Translations under genes and position numbers: made by a program | Source: an uncultured Moraxellaceae bacterium | GTDB taxonomy: Bacteria; Pseudomonadota; Gammaproteobacteria; Pseudomonadales; Moraxellaceae | Reading direction: 5' to 3' | DNA length: 5,865 nucleotides | Assembly: GCA_937928295.1 (NCBI GenBank) | Contig: CALEYY010000185.1 | Coordinates: 1-5,865, forward strand | Notes under the pieces: model-generated | The model's input: only the letters and a program-made list of their open reading frames with translations | Told to the model about the DNA's origin: nothing | The model's database searches: none | In this document: one piece after another, positions 1 through 5,763 of the stretch | Layout: each line of letters begins with the position of its first letter | Numbering within the stretch: the stretch's first letter is position 1

Positions 1-995
1 ACATCACTGCTCTGGCTAGCCAGCATCATGGCTAACACCACATCGTAAAGGCTGCGGCCATTGAAGATGATTTCGTAGAGACCACTGACCAGCGGCATGC
101 GTATACCGAGCTTGTCGGCATGGTGCTTGACCATCTCGATAGTATTAATGCCTTCGGCGGTCTGCTCCAGTTCCTCGACGATTTCCTGCAAGGTCTGGCC
201 CTGGCCAATGGCAAAACCGACCTGATAATTGCGGCTCAGCGACGACGAACAGGTGGCGATCAGATCGCCAACGCCGGCCAGCCCCAGAAAAGTCAGCGGA
301 TTAGCGCCCAAATGCACGGCAAAACGGCTCATTTCCGCCAGCGAGCGCGTCAGCAGCATGGCGCGGCTGTTTTCGCCGAGCTTGTGCGCGGCGGCAATGC
401 CCGAAGCCACGGCATAGATGTTCTTCAGCGCGCCGCTCAATTCCACGCCATACACATCGGTATTGGAGAAGACACGGAAGTACGGGCAAGACAGCACGCC
501 ATGCACGGTATCGCGCAGGTCCTCATCGAGACTGGCGACCACCGTGCCGGCGATCTGCTTGGACATGATTTCCTTGGCCAGGTTCGGCCCGCTGATCACG
601 CCAATGCGCGCCAAACCGGTTTCCTGACGCAGAATTTCGCTCATGAGCGAAAAGCTGCCCTTCTCGATGCCCTTGGTGGTGCTCACCAGCATCTGTTCCG
701 GGCGCAGAGCCGACTTGGCCGCCTGCAATACCGAACGAAACGCCTTGCTGGGGATGGACACAAAAATTAGATCGGCCTGAGCCACTGTTGCCAGCAGGTC
801 ATCGCTGAATTGAAGATCGGGGCAGAGTTGGAAACCGGGCAGGTAGCGCGTGTTTTCCTGAGTCTCGCGCATGTCGGCGAGCTGCTGCGGGTCGCGCAAC
901 CAGAGTGTGGTGGGGTTGCCGTTGCTGGCCGCAAGATTGGCGATGACGGTGCCGAAGCTGCCGCCACCAAGCACTGCCACATGGATTTGAGTCAT
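1..995 (-). CDS. gpsA: Glycerol-3-phosphate dehydrogenase [NAD(P)+], GpsA (3' end cut by window)
   Basis: This cytosolic enzyme reduces dihydroxyacetone phosphate to sn-glycerol 3-phosphate with NAD(P)H, the first step towards the phospholipid backbone. The frame is open from the ATG at 995 to the left edge, giving 331 codons; the family is usually 330-345 residues, so only a short tail is missing. Visible motifs in order are the nucleotide-binding GGGSFG (residues 10-15), TTKGIE (106-111), ISGPNLAKE (134-142), ELSGALKN with the conserved catalytic lysine at 191, GLAGVGDL (238-245), SRNYQVG (254-260) and TAEG (279-282). SRNYQVG and the overall wording resemble Pseudomonas GpsA more than E. 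coli GpsA. An AGGA sits 7 bases before the ATG. It lies downstream of htpG in the same direction but has its own candidate promoter at 1044-1071. Identification is firm. Confidence 0.96.
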   Translation of the reverse strand, partial: MTQIHVAVLGGGSFGTVIANLAASNGNPTTLWLRDPQQLADMRETQENTRYLPGFQLCPDLQFSDDLLATVAQADLIFVSIPSKAFRSVLQAAKSALRPEQMLVSTTKGIEKGSFSLMSEILRQETGLARIGVISGPNLAKEIMSKQIAGTVVASLDEDLRDTVHGVLSCPYFRVFSNTDVYGVELSGALKNIYAVASGIAAAHKLGENSRAMLLTRSLAEMSRFAVHLGANPLTFLGLAGVGDLIATCSSSLSRNYQVGFAIGQGQTLQEIVEELEQTAEGINTIEMVKHHADKLGIRMPLVSGLYEIIFNGRSLYDVVLAMMLASQSSD

Positions 996-1014
996 CGAGA
1001 CATCCTGACAGAAG

Positions 1015-1067
1015 GCCCCGGTGAATCGGGGCAAGATGGCCGGATTATACCGACCGGCCCTGCCCCG
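1015..1067 (-). repeat. Competing inverted repeats in the htpG-gpsA gap
   Basis: Read on the minus strand, three related six-base blocks occur in order: CGGGGC (1067-1062), GCCCCG (1032-1027) and CGGGGC (1020-1015). The middle block can pair with either neighbour. The upstream pairing encloses a second perfect stem, GGCCGG with CCGGCC (1059-1054 and 1043-1038). The downstream pairing makes a 6-bp hairpin with loop ATTCAC ending 8 bases before the AGGA of gpsA. After that hairpin comes CTTCTGTC, which is only weakly T-rich, so it is a poor intrinsic terminator. The element may terminate htpG, stabilise the gpsA leader or regulate it; the base pairing is seen and the role is inferred. Confidence 0.5.
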
Positions 1068-1071
1068 CCAA
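1044..1071 (-). promoter_or_regulatory. Candidate sigma70 promoter of gpsA
   Basis: On the minus strand there is a perfect -10 box TATAAT (1049-1044) with TTGGCG (1071-1066, four of six matches to TTGACA) 16 bases upstream. Transcription would start near 1037, giving a leader of about 40 bases before the gpsA ATG at 995. The -10 box lies in the loop of a perfect GGCCGG/CCGGCC inverted repeat (1054-1059 and 1038-1043). This would let gpsA be transcribed independently of htpG. It is a motif match only. Confidence 0.55.
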
Positions 1072-1077
1072 GGAATT

Positions 1078-1108
1078 CTGTCGGACGATTTGGCAATAGA
1101 CCCGACAG
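1078..1108. repeat. Inverted repeat just downstream of htpG
   Basis: A perfect 7-bp inverted repeat, CTGTCGG (1078-1084) and CCGACAG (1102-1108), has a 17-base loop and lies 8 bases beyond the htpG stop codon. A run of five T follows it on the plus strand (1109-1113), so the terminator-like orientation faces htpG from downstream and would act on antisense transcripts. On the minus strand the arm is followed only by AATTCC. The long loop makes it a weak terminator in either direction. Confidence 0.35.
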
Positions 1109-1116
1109 TTTTTCAG

Positions 1117-3039
1117 TTACACGCCCTGCAACAAGCGCTGCACGCGACGCACATACGCTGCTGGGTCTTCCAGCTGCGCACCTTCTGCCAGCGCGGCCTG
1201 ATCCAGCAAGACCAGCGCCAGGTCGCTGAAACGCGCCTCATCCTTCTCTTCTGCCAAGCGCTCGACCAAGCGATGCGTCGGATTAATCTCCAGAATCGGC
1301 TTCACTTCCGGCAGCTTCTGGCCGGCGGCCTCCATGAGCTGGCGCATCTGGAAGCCAGGATCGAAGGCATCCAGCACCAGGCAGGTCGGCGATTCGCTGA
1401 GACGGTTGGTGGTGCGCACTTCCTTAACGCGATCCTTCAGGGCTTTCTGCAGGCGCTCGACCACCGCCTCGGCCTGTTGCGTCTGCTCGGCGCTGACTTC
1501 CGGCTCAGCGTTGTCGCCAGCGACCTTGCTCAGGTCAACCTGGCCCTTGCCGATGTGCTGGAACTTCTTGCCCTCGAACTCGGTGAGGTAGCTCATCATC
1601 CACTCGTCGATGCGATCGATCAGCAGCAGCACTTCCACGCCCTTCTTGCGGAACAGCTCCAGATGCGGGCTCTGGCTGGCCGTGGTGTAGTTGTCGGCGG
1701 TGATGTAGTAGATCGTGTCCTGACCTTCTTTCAGGCGGCCGAGATACTCCGTGAGCGCTACGCTGGGTGTGCCTTCGCCGGTGGTGCTGGAGGCAAAGCG
1801 CAACAGCTTGGCGATCTTGTCTTTGTTGGCGTGATCTTCGGCCAGACCTTCTTTCAGCACTTGGCCGAAGATGGCGTAGAACTTGGCGTACTTTTCCGGG
1901 TCATCAGCAAGCTTGGCGAGCATGTCCAACGAGCGCTTGGTCAGCGCCGACTTCATGCTGTCGATGATGTCGGACGATTGCAGCAGCTCGCGCGAGACAT
2001 TCAGCGGCAGGTCATTGGAGTCGACCACGCCCTTGATGAAACGCAGGTAGAGCGGCATGAACTGCTCGGCATCGTCGCGGATGAACACGCGCTGCACATA
2101 GAGCTTGAGGCCGCGAGCGCCATCGCGCTGATAAAGATCGAACGGCGCACGGCCGGGCACATAGAGCAGCGAGGTGTATTCGAGCTTGCCCTCAACCTTG
2201 TTGTGGCTCCAGCTCAGGGCATCCTCGAAATCGTGGGCGATGTGCTTGTAGAAGGTCTGGTATTCGTCGTCTTTCAGCTCGCTGCGCGGGCGTGTCCACA
2301 GCGCCTGCGCCTGATTCACGCGCTCGAATTCGCCAAGCGAAGCCTCGCCCTCTTCACTTTCTGCCGGCTTGCGCAGATACACCGGCAGCGCAATGTGCTC
2401 GGCATATTTGTTGATGATGCTGCGCAGACGCCAGCCATCGGCAAACTCTTTCGATGCCTCGCGCAGGTGCAGCGTGATGCTGGTGCCGCGCTGGGCCACA
2501 TCAACGGTTTCGATGCTGAACTCGCCGGTGCCTTCCGACTCCCAGCGCACGCCTTCGCTGGCCGGCAAACCGGCACGACGGGTATGCACCACCACACGAT
2601 CGGCCACCACGAACGAGGAATAGAAGCCGACGCCGAACTGGCCGATCATCTGGCTGTCTTTCTTCTCGTCGCCACTGAGGTTTTTCACGAACTCGGCGGT
2701 GCCGGAACGGGCGATGGTGCCCAGATTCTGCAGCACTTCGTCGCGATTCATGCCGATGCCGTTGTCGCGCAGCGTGATCGTGCCCGCCGCCTCATCGACC
2801 TCCAGCCAGATGCCCAGCTCCGGGTCTTCCGCCAGCAGGCTGCCGTTGCTCAGCGCCTCGAAGCGCAGCTTGTCGGCGGCATCAGACGCGTTCGACACCA
2901 GCTCGCGCAGGAAAATTTCCGGGTTCGAGTACAGCGAATGAATCATCAGATGCAGCAGCTTCGACACCTCGGCTTGGAAGCCGCGTGTTTCCTTGTGGGC
3001 GCCTGCTTGTGAGCCGGTAGTCTGGTCTTGTGTGGTCAT
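1117..3039 (-). CDS. htpG: Molecular chaperone HtpG (bacterial Hsp90)
   Basis: HtpG is the cytosolic ATP-dependent Hsp90 homodimer, which remodels client proteins, often with DnaK. The product has 640 residues (E. coli: about 624). The GHKL ATPase domain comes first, with ELVSNASDA carrying the catalytic Glu46 and Asn50, DNGIGM (Asp92) and GQFGVGFYS (133-141). The middle domain follows, with LWTRPRSE (247-254) and NVSRELLQ (347-354), where Arg350 is the family's ATP-contacting arginine. The C-terminal dimerisation domain starts around residue 515 and includes SPTCLVL (550-556) and INPTHRLV (585-592). The eukaryotic MEEVD tail is absent, as expected for bacteria. The ATG at 3039 has AGGAG six bases upstream and gives the usual N-terminus. 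A sigma32-type promoter precedes it. The gene appears complete and intact. Confidence 0.99.
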   Translation of the reverse strand: MTTQDQTTGSQAGAHKETRGFQAEVSKLLHLMIHSLYSNPEIFLRELVSNASDAADKLRFEALSNGSLLAEDPELGIWLEVDEAAGTITLRDNGIGMNRDEVLQNLGTIARSGTAEFVKNLSGDEKKDSQMIGQFGVGFYSSFVVADRVVVHTRRAGLPASEGVRWESEGTGEFSIETVDVAQRGTSITLHLREASKEFADGWRLRSIINKYAEHIALPVYLRKPAESEEGEASLGEFERVNQAQALWTRPRSELKDDEYQTFYKHIAHDFEDALSWSHNKVEGKLEYTSLLYVPGRAPFDLYQRDGARGLKLYVQRVFIRDDAEQFMPLYLRFIKGVVDSNDLPLNVSRELLQSSDIIDSMKSALTKRSLDMLAKLADDPEKYAKFYAIFGQVLKEGLAEDHANKDKIAKLLRFASSTTGEGTPSVALTEYLGRLKEGQDTIYYITADNYTTASQSPHLELFRKKGVEVLLLIDRIDEWMMSYLTEFEGKKFQHIGKGQVDLSKVAGDNAEPEVSAEQTQQAEAVVERLQKALKDRVKEVRTTNRLSESPTCLVLDAFDPGFQMRQLMEAAGQKLPEVKPILEINPTHRLVERLAEEKDEARFSDLALVLLDQAALAEGAQLEDPAAYVRRVQRLLQGV

Positions 3040-3088
3040 GAAAAACTCCTGAGTGAAAGCTGCCTTGCCTGCGCAAAGCCATGCTCTC

Positions 3089-3120
3089 TAGATGCGGCCG
3101 TGACAGCGAAATTCAAGGGC
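3089..3120 (-). promoter_or_regulatory. Sigma32 heat-shock promoter of htpG
   Basis: On the minus strand GCCCTTGAA (3120-3112) matches the -35 element of the heat-shock sigma factor RpoH (consensus core CTTGAA preceded by CC). After a 14-base spacer, CCGCATCTA (3097-3089) matches the -10 consensus CCCCATNTA with one change. Predicted transcription starts near 3083, about 43 bases before the htpG ATG. HtpG is a classical RpoH regulon member, so motif and gene agree. The site also supports placing the organism among proteobacteria with an RpoH system. Confidence 0.85.
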
Positions 3121-3134
3121 TGTTTTTATCGGCA

Positions 3135-3172
3135 ATTTTCGACAAATGGCGGCTACCGCCGTCAGCGAAAAT
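3135..3172. repeat. Nested inverted repeat in the divergent intergenic region
   Basis: An outer 7-bp repeat, ATTTTCG (3135-3141) and CGAAAAT (3166-3172), surrounds an inner perfect 5-bp stem, GGCGG (3148-3152) and CCGCC (3156-3160), with a CTA loop. The two share almost the same centre (offset by half a base). It lies between the htpG sigma32 promoter and the DUF3015 start codon, so it could be an operator or a leader hairpin of the plus-strand transcript. No T-run follows on either strand, which argues against a terminator. Confidence 0.4.
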
Positions 3173-3212
3173 GGCTACACTCGAAACTCCACAAAGCTTG
3201 AGAGAGTTCACC

Positions 3213-3695
3213 ATGAAGAAGTTCCTTGCAGTTGCTTTGCTCGCTGGCGCCAGCAGCATGTCATACGCAGATCCTGACGCAGGTTGCGGCTTGGGTTCGG
3301 CGCTGTGGGCGGGTCAATCCGGCTTGCTGCCTAAAGTGCTGGCGGCAACCACCAACGGTATTTTCGGCAACCAAACTTTCGGTATTTCCACCGGCACCCT
3401 GGGTTGCAGCCACAACGGTACAGTGTCCTCTTCGGTTCGTCTGACCATGTTCACCGGCTCCAACATCGAAAAGCTGGCGCGTGACATGTCGGTTGGCCAG
3501 GGCGAAACCCTGAATGTGATGGCTGACCTGATGGGCGTGCAGGCGCAAGACAAGGCCGCTTTCTTCCAGGCCACTCGCGCCAACTTCGGCACCATCTTTG
3601 CTCCGCAAAATGAAACAGCCGGCCAGGTACTGACCTCGCTGAATCAAGTGCTGTCGCAAGATGCCACGCTGTCGGCTTATGTCGTAAAGGCCTGA
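3213..3695 (+). CDS. Secreted DUF3015-family protein of unknown function
   Basis: This is a 160-residue exported protein. Residues 1-19 form a signal peptide (two lysines, a hydrophobic core and SYA just before the probable cleavage site), leaving a mature chain that begins DPDAGCGLGS. The blocks AGCGLGSALW, LAATTNGIFGNQTFGIS and GTLGC are those I associate with the DUF3015 family, which has no established biochemical role. The mature protein has two cysteines, 25 and 65, which could form a disulfide in the periplasm. The frame stays open up to an ATG at 3081, but the ATG at 3213 is preferred because the signal peptide begins there and AGAGAG lies six bases upstream. No convincing sigma70 promoter was found; GTGACA (3100-3105) and TACACT (3176-3181) are weak, unpaired candidates. 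The DUF4105 gene starts six bases after its stop, suggesting a two-gene unit. Confidence 0.88.
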   Translation: MKKFLAVALLAGASSMSYADPDAGCGLGSALWAGQSGLLPKVLAATTNGIFGNQTFGISTGTLGCSHNGTVSSSVRLTMFTGSNIEKLARDMSVGQGETLNVMADLMGVQAQDKAAFFQATRANFGTIFAPQNETAGQVLTSLNQVLSQDATLSAYVVKA

Positions 3696-3701
3696 TCGCC
3701 T

Positions 3702-5720
3702 ATGTCGCACCTGAAAGCCCTGCTTCGGCAGGGCTTTTTCCTGTCTGCGGTTTGCCTGAGTGCTGTTTGCGTGCCGGCGTTTGCCGCGCTTGAAATAGCT
3801 TCTGATACAGCTCTTGCAATAAAGCCCGATACAGCCCGGCTCGCTCAAGACCCCTACTGGCTGCGCCTACTGCAAAATCCCAACCCACAACTCGCCCAAG
3901 CCGAATTGCTGGACAATCAGGCCGCCTTCGCTATCGCCGCCACAGACGACAACAGCCCGGCTTGTCGCTATCCGGCACGCCGCGCCTGGCTCGCTGAACA
4001 GCGCCCGGACTGGGCGGCACAGTGGCCAACGCCGGTCTGCCCGGCCCTGAAACGCTGGCTCGACGCCATTGATGCGCAACAGGCCACGCTGGTTTTCGCC
4101 AGCGACTATCTCAACAATCCGTCGTCCATGTTTGGCCACACGCTGCTGCGTATTGATGCCAAAACACAGACGGATGACACCCGGCTGCTGGCCTATGCCG
4201 TGAATTACGCGGCACAAACCAACACCTCGAACGGCCTTGAGTTCGCCATCAAGGGCCTGACCGGAGGCTATCCCGGCAAATTCTCGCTGCTGCCGTATTA
4301 CGAGAAGGTGAAGGAATACAACGACTGGGAAAGCCGCGACCTCTGGGAATACGAACTGGATCTCACGCCCGCCGAAGTGCATCGCCTGCTGCTGACTTAC
4401 TGGGATTGGCGCGACACCACGGCACCGTATTACTTTCTGTCGAAAAACTGTTCCTACGCCCTGCTCGGCCTGCTGGAAATGGCCCGTCCCGGCCTGCGCC
4501 TGCAAGCCCAATTTCCGGCGCAGGCCATCCCTACGGATACCTTGCGCGCCGTGCTGGCCGAGCCGCACATGTTGCGACGGATGACCTGGCGGCCGGCCAG
4601 CGGCACGCGTCGCAATGCTGCTATCGAGCGCAATCCGCGTGCGGTGAATCAGGCCGTGAAGTCGCTGATTGATCTGGATGCCCCGCTGCCGGCCAGCCTT
4701 GAGCTGGCCCCCGAGCAGCAGGCGCAGGCTTTCGAGACCGCCTACGACGAGCTTTATGCACGCTACCTGGCGCGACAGGTGCCGAAAGACATCGCACCGC
4801 CGCGCCTGCGCAACCTGCTCACGCTGCGCAGCCAGGTGGATATTCCTGACCAGCGCGTGGCTCCCGCACAACCCGCTGCCGACCCGTCACAAGGCCACGG
4901 CACGGCGCGCTGGGGCATAGGCGCAGGCCACGATGACGAGAGCATGGCGCTGCTGAGCTATCGCGGCGCTTACCATGACTGGCTCGACCCGCAGGCGGGC
5001 TATCGCGAGGGCGCGCGCATCGATTTCCTTACCGGCACGCTGCGCATCAACAAAGACGGCAAGGTCGGTGTGCAGGACGCTACCGTCGTCGCCATAGATT
5101 CGCTGGCCCCGGCGAGCGTGCTGCAGCAGCCGCTGTCGTGGTCGTTGCGCGTGGGTGCTGATCATGTGCTGGGCGATCGGCGCGATGCCGATTCGCATAC
5201 CGTCGCCGTGGTCGAGGGCGGTGCCGGCATGAGCGCGCGTTGGGGCCAGACGCTGTGTCATGCGCAGTACCACAATGATGTGCGCGGCGGTCAGGGGCTG
5301 GGCAAAGGCTGGGAGATCGGCGTGGGTGCCCGCACGGGCTGTCTGGGCGCACTGCCGTCGGTGCGCGGCCAGGAGGCGCGCTGGATGCTGGATGAGAGCG
5401 ATTTCCGCACCGGCGGGCCGTCGCGCTATGTCACCGTGCGCGAAACCGGCGGGCGGCTGGGTTTCATCACGCCGCTGACCAACAACTTCTGCGCCGGTTG
5501 CAACCGCATCCGCGTGACCGCGACCGGCCAGCTCTATGCCTGCCTTGGTGGGTCGGAGATGGTCGACTTGCGCGGGGCCTTGCGCTCGGACGAACCCGAT
5601 GCGCAGATCGCCGCCGCGCTGGACGAGGCGATGCGGATCAAGCCTGAGAAGCACCATTTCCGCATTGAGGCGGGCGCAGGCCCGGCCCAGCCACGCCACA
5701 TGTCGGTCACCGGGGGCTGA
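3702..5720 (+). CDS. DUF4105 (Lnb N-terminal domain) envelope protein, with its C-terminus replaced by a MoaA tail
   Basis: The frame encodes 672 residues but joins two unrelated proteins. Residues 1-28 are a signal peptide ending in AFA. Residues about 45-120 match the N-terminal helical region of DUF4105 proteins, and 125-290 the Lnb N-terminal periplasmic domain, with ASDYLNNPSSMFGHTLLRI (His146), KGLTGGYPGKFSLLPYYEKV and SKNCSYALL (Cys250); the conserved His and Cys suggest a papain/NlpC-like fold, which is inference. From about 395 (GHGTARWGIGAGHDD) comes the C-terminal, probably beta-rich outer-membrane-type region. It stops near residue 550 and from about 565 the sequence is MoaA. A natural DUF4105 protein would continue with more strands. 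The start at 3702 is needed for the signal peptide; AAGG lies 11 bases upstream. The function of the family is unknown. The DUF4105 part is well supported; the full-length fusion is probably not real. Confidence 0.8.
   Translation: MSHLKALLRQGFFLSAVCLSAVCVPAFAALEIASDTALAIKPDTARLAQDPYWLRLLQNPNPQLAQAELLDNQAAFAIAATDDNSPACRYPARRAWLAEQRPDWAAQWPTPVCPALKRWLDAIDAQQATLVFASDYLNNPSSMFGHTLLRIDAKTQTDDTRLLAYAVNYAAQTNTSNGLEFAIKGLTGGYPGKFSLLPYYEKVKEYNDWESRDLWEYELDLTPAEVHRLLLTYWDWRDTTAPYYFLSKNCSYALLGLLEMARPGLRLQAQFPAQAIPTDTLRAVLAEPHMLRRMTWRPASGTRRNAAIERNPRAVNQAVKSLIDLDAPLPASLELAPEQQAQAFETAYDELYARYLARQVPKDIAPPRLRNLLTLRSQVDIPDQRVAPAQPAADPSQGHGTARWGIGAGHDDESMALLSYRGAYHDWLDPQAGYREGARIDFLTGTLRINKDGKVGVQDATVVAIDSLAPASVLQQPLSWSLRVGADHVLGDRRDADSHTVAVVEGGAGMSARWGQTLCHAQYHNDVRGGQGLGKGWEIGVGARTGCLGALPSVRGQEARWMLDESDFRTGGPSRYVTVRETGGRLGFITPLTNNFCAGCNRIRVTATGQLYACLGGSEMVDLRGALRSDEPDAQIAAALDEAMRIKPEKHHFRIEAGAGPAQPRHMSVTGG
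3714..3739 (+). terminator. Intrinsic terminator inside the DUF4105 signal-peptide codons
   Basis: A perfect 10-bp stem, AAAGCCCTGC (3714-3723) with GCAGGGCTTT (3728-3737), is closed by a C(TTCG)G tetraloop, one of the most stable RNA loops known, and is followed by a T-run (3735-3739, five T). This is a textbook Rho-independent terminator, 18 bases after the DUF3015 stop codon. It begins at the fifth codon of the DUF4105 gene and encodes residues 5-13 (KALLRQGFF) of its signal peptide. It should therefore end most DUF3015 transcripts and cut DUF4105 expression unless it is read through. Confidence 0.85.
5345..5410 (+). other. Junction between DUF4105 and MoaA coding sequence
   Basis: Up to about residue 550 (GARTGCLGA) the frame reads as the C-terminal region of a DUF4105 protein. 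From about residue 567 (DFRTGGPSRYV) it reads as MoaA. Residues 551-566 could belong to either, because MoaA proteins often have an arginine-tryptophan stretch just before the RTGGPARY motif. The reading frame is kept across the join. The exact breakpoint cannot be placed by eye. Confidence 0.75.
5391..5720 (+). other. moaA: C-terminal fragment of GTP 3',8-cyclase MoaA
   Basis: MoaA is the cytosolic radical-SAM enzyme that starts molybdenum cofactor synthesis by converting GTP to 3',8-cyclo-7,8-dihydro-GTP. Only the C-terminal third is present. RTGGPSRYVTV is followed by GGRLGFITPLTNNFCAGCNR, with cysteines at fusion residues 597, 600 and 614 giving the CX2CX13C motif that binds the second, substrate-binding iron-sulfur cluster. 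Then come KPEKHHF and the terminal MSVTGG, whose double glycine is a MoaA hallmark. The radical-SAM CX3CX2C motif and the barrel are absent, so the fragment cannot be an active cyclase. The wording (NNFCAGCNRIRVTATGQLYACLGG, ending RHMSVTGG) recalls alphaproteobacterial, especially sphingomonad, MoaA, unlike the gammaproteobacterial genes to its left; that assignment is from memory. Confidence 0.9.
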
Positions 5721-5724
5721 GGCC

Positions 5725-5763
5725 GTGGTGACCGTGGTATTCCTCGGCAAGCTGGCGGATCTG
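5725..5763 (+). other. Possible start of a MoaD-like gene (molybdopterin synthase small subunit)
   Basis: Four bases after the moaA stop, GTG GTG opens a frame reading VVTVVFLGKLADL. A beta-strand-like beginning of this kind suits MoaD/ThiS ubiquitin-like proteins, and moaD often follows other moa genes. Only about a dozen codons are present before the sequence turns into UreC at or just after GKLADL. A GGGGG run overlapping the moaA stop could serve as a ribosome-binding site. The stretch is short, so the call is tentative; it could also be unrelated sequence. Confidence 0.35.

Noticed and set aside
120..770. Plus-strand open frame of 216 codons antisense to gpsA
   Set aside because: It is fully covered by well-conserved GpsA on the other strand and its translation resembles no known family.
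1021..3012. Plus-strand open frame of 663 codons lying almost entirely antisense to htpG
   Set aside because: The minus strand is an unmistakable intact HtpG. The antisense frame has no recognisable domain and repetitive LQ/HA/RR-rich wording typical of the reverse complement of a G/C-rich gene, and no clear ribosome-binding site.
3100..3129. Possible sigma70 promoter for DUF3015 (GTGACA at 3100, TTTTAT at 3124)
   Set aside because: The -35 is good, but the -10 lacks the key A at its second position and the spacer is 18 bases. It is too weak to annotate.
3081..3212. Upstream extension of the DUF3015 gene to an ATG at 3081
   Set aside because: The extra 44 codons would put the signal peptide inside the protein and would overlap the htpG heat-shock promoter. 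The ATG at 3213 starts exactly at the signal peptide with AGAGAG six bases before it.
3261..3848. Minus-strand open frame of 195 codons opposite the DUF3015 gene
   Set aside because: It is antisense to a protein with a clear signal peptide and family motifs and has no recognisable product.
3867..4871. Minus-strand open frame of 334 codons opposite the DUF4105 gene
   Set aside because: The plus strand carries conserved DUF4105 motifs throughout. The antisense product is a low-information Gln/Arg/Gly-rich shadow.
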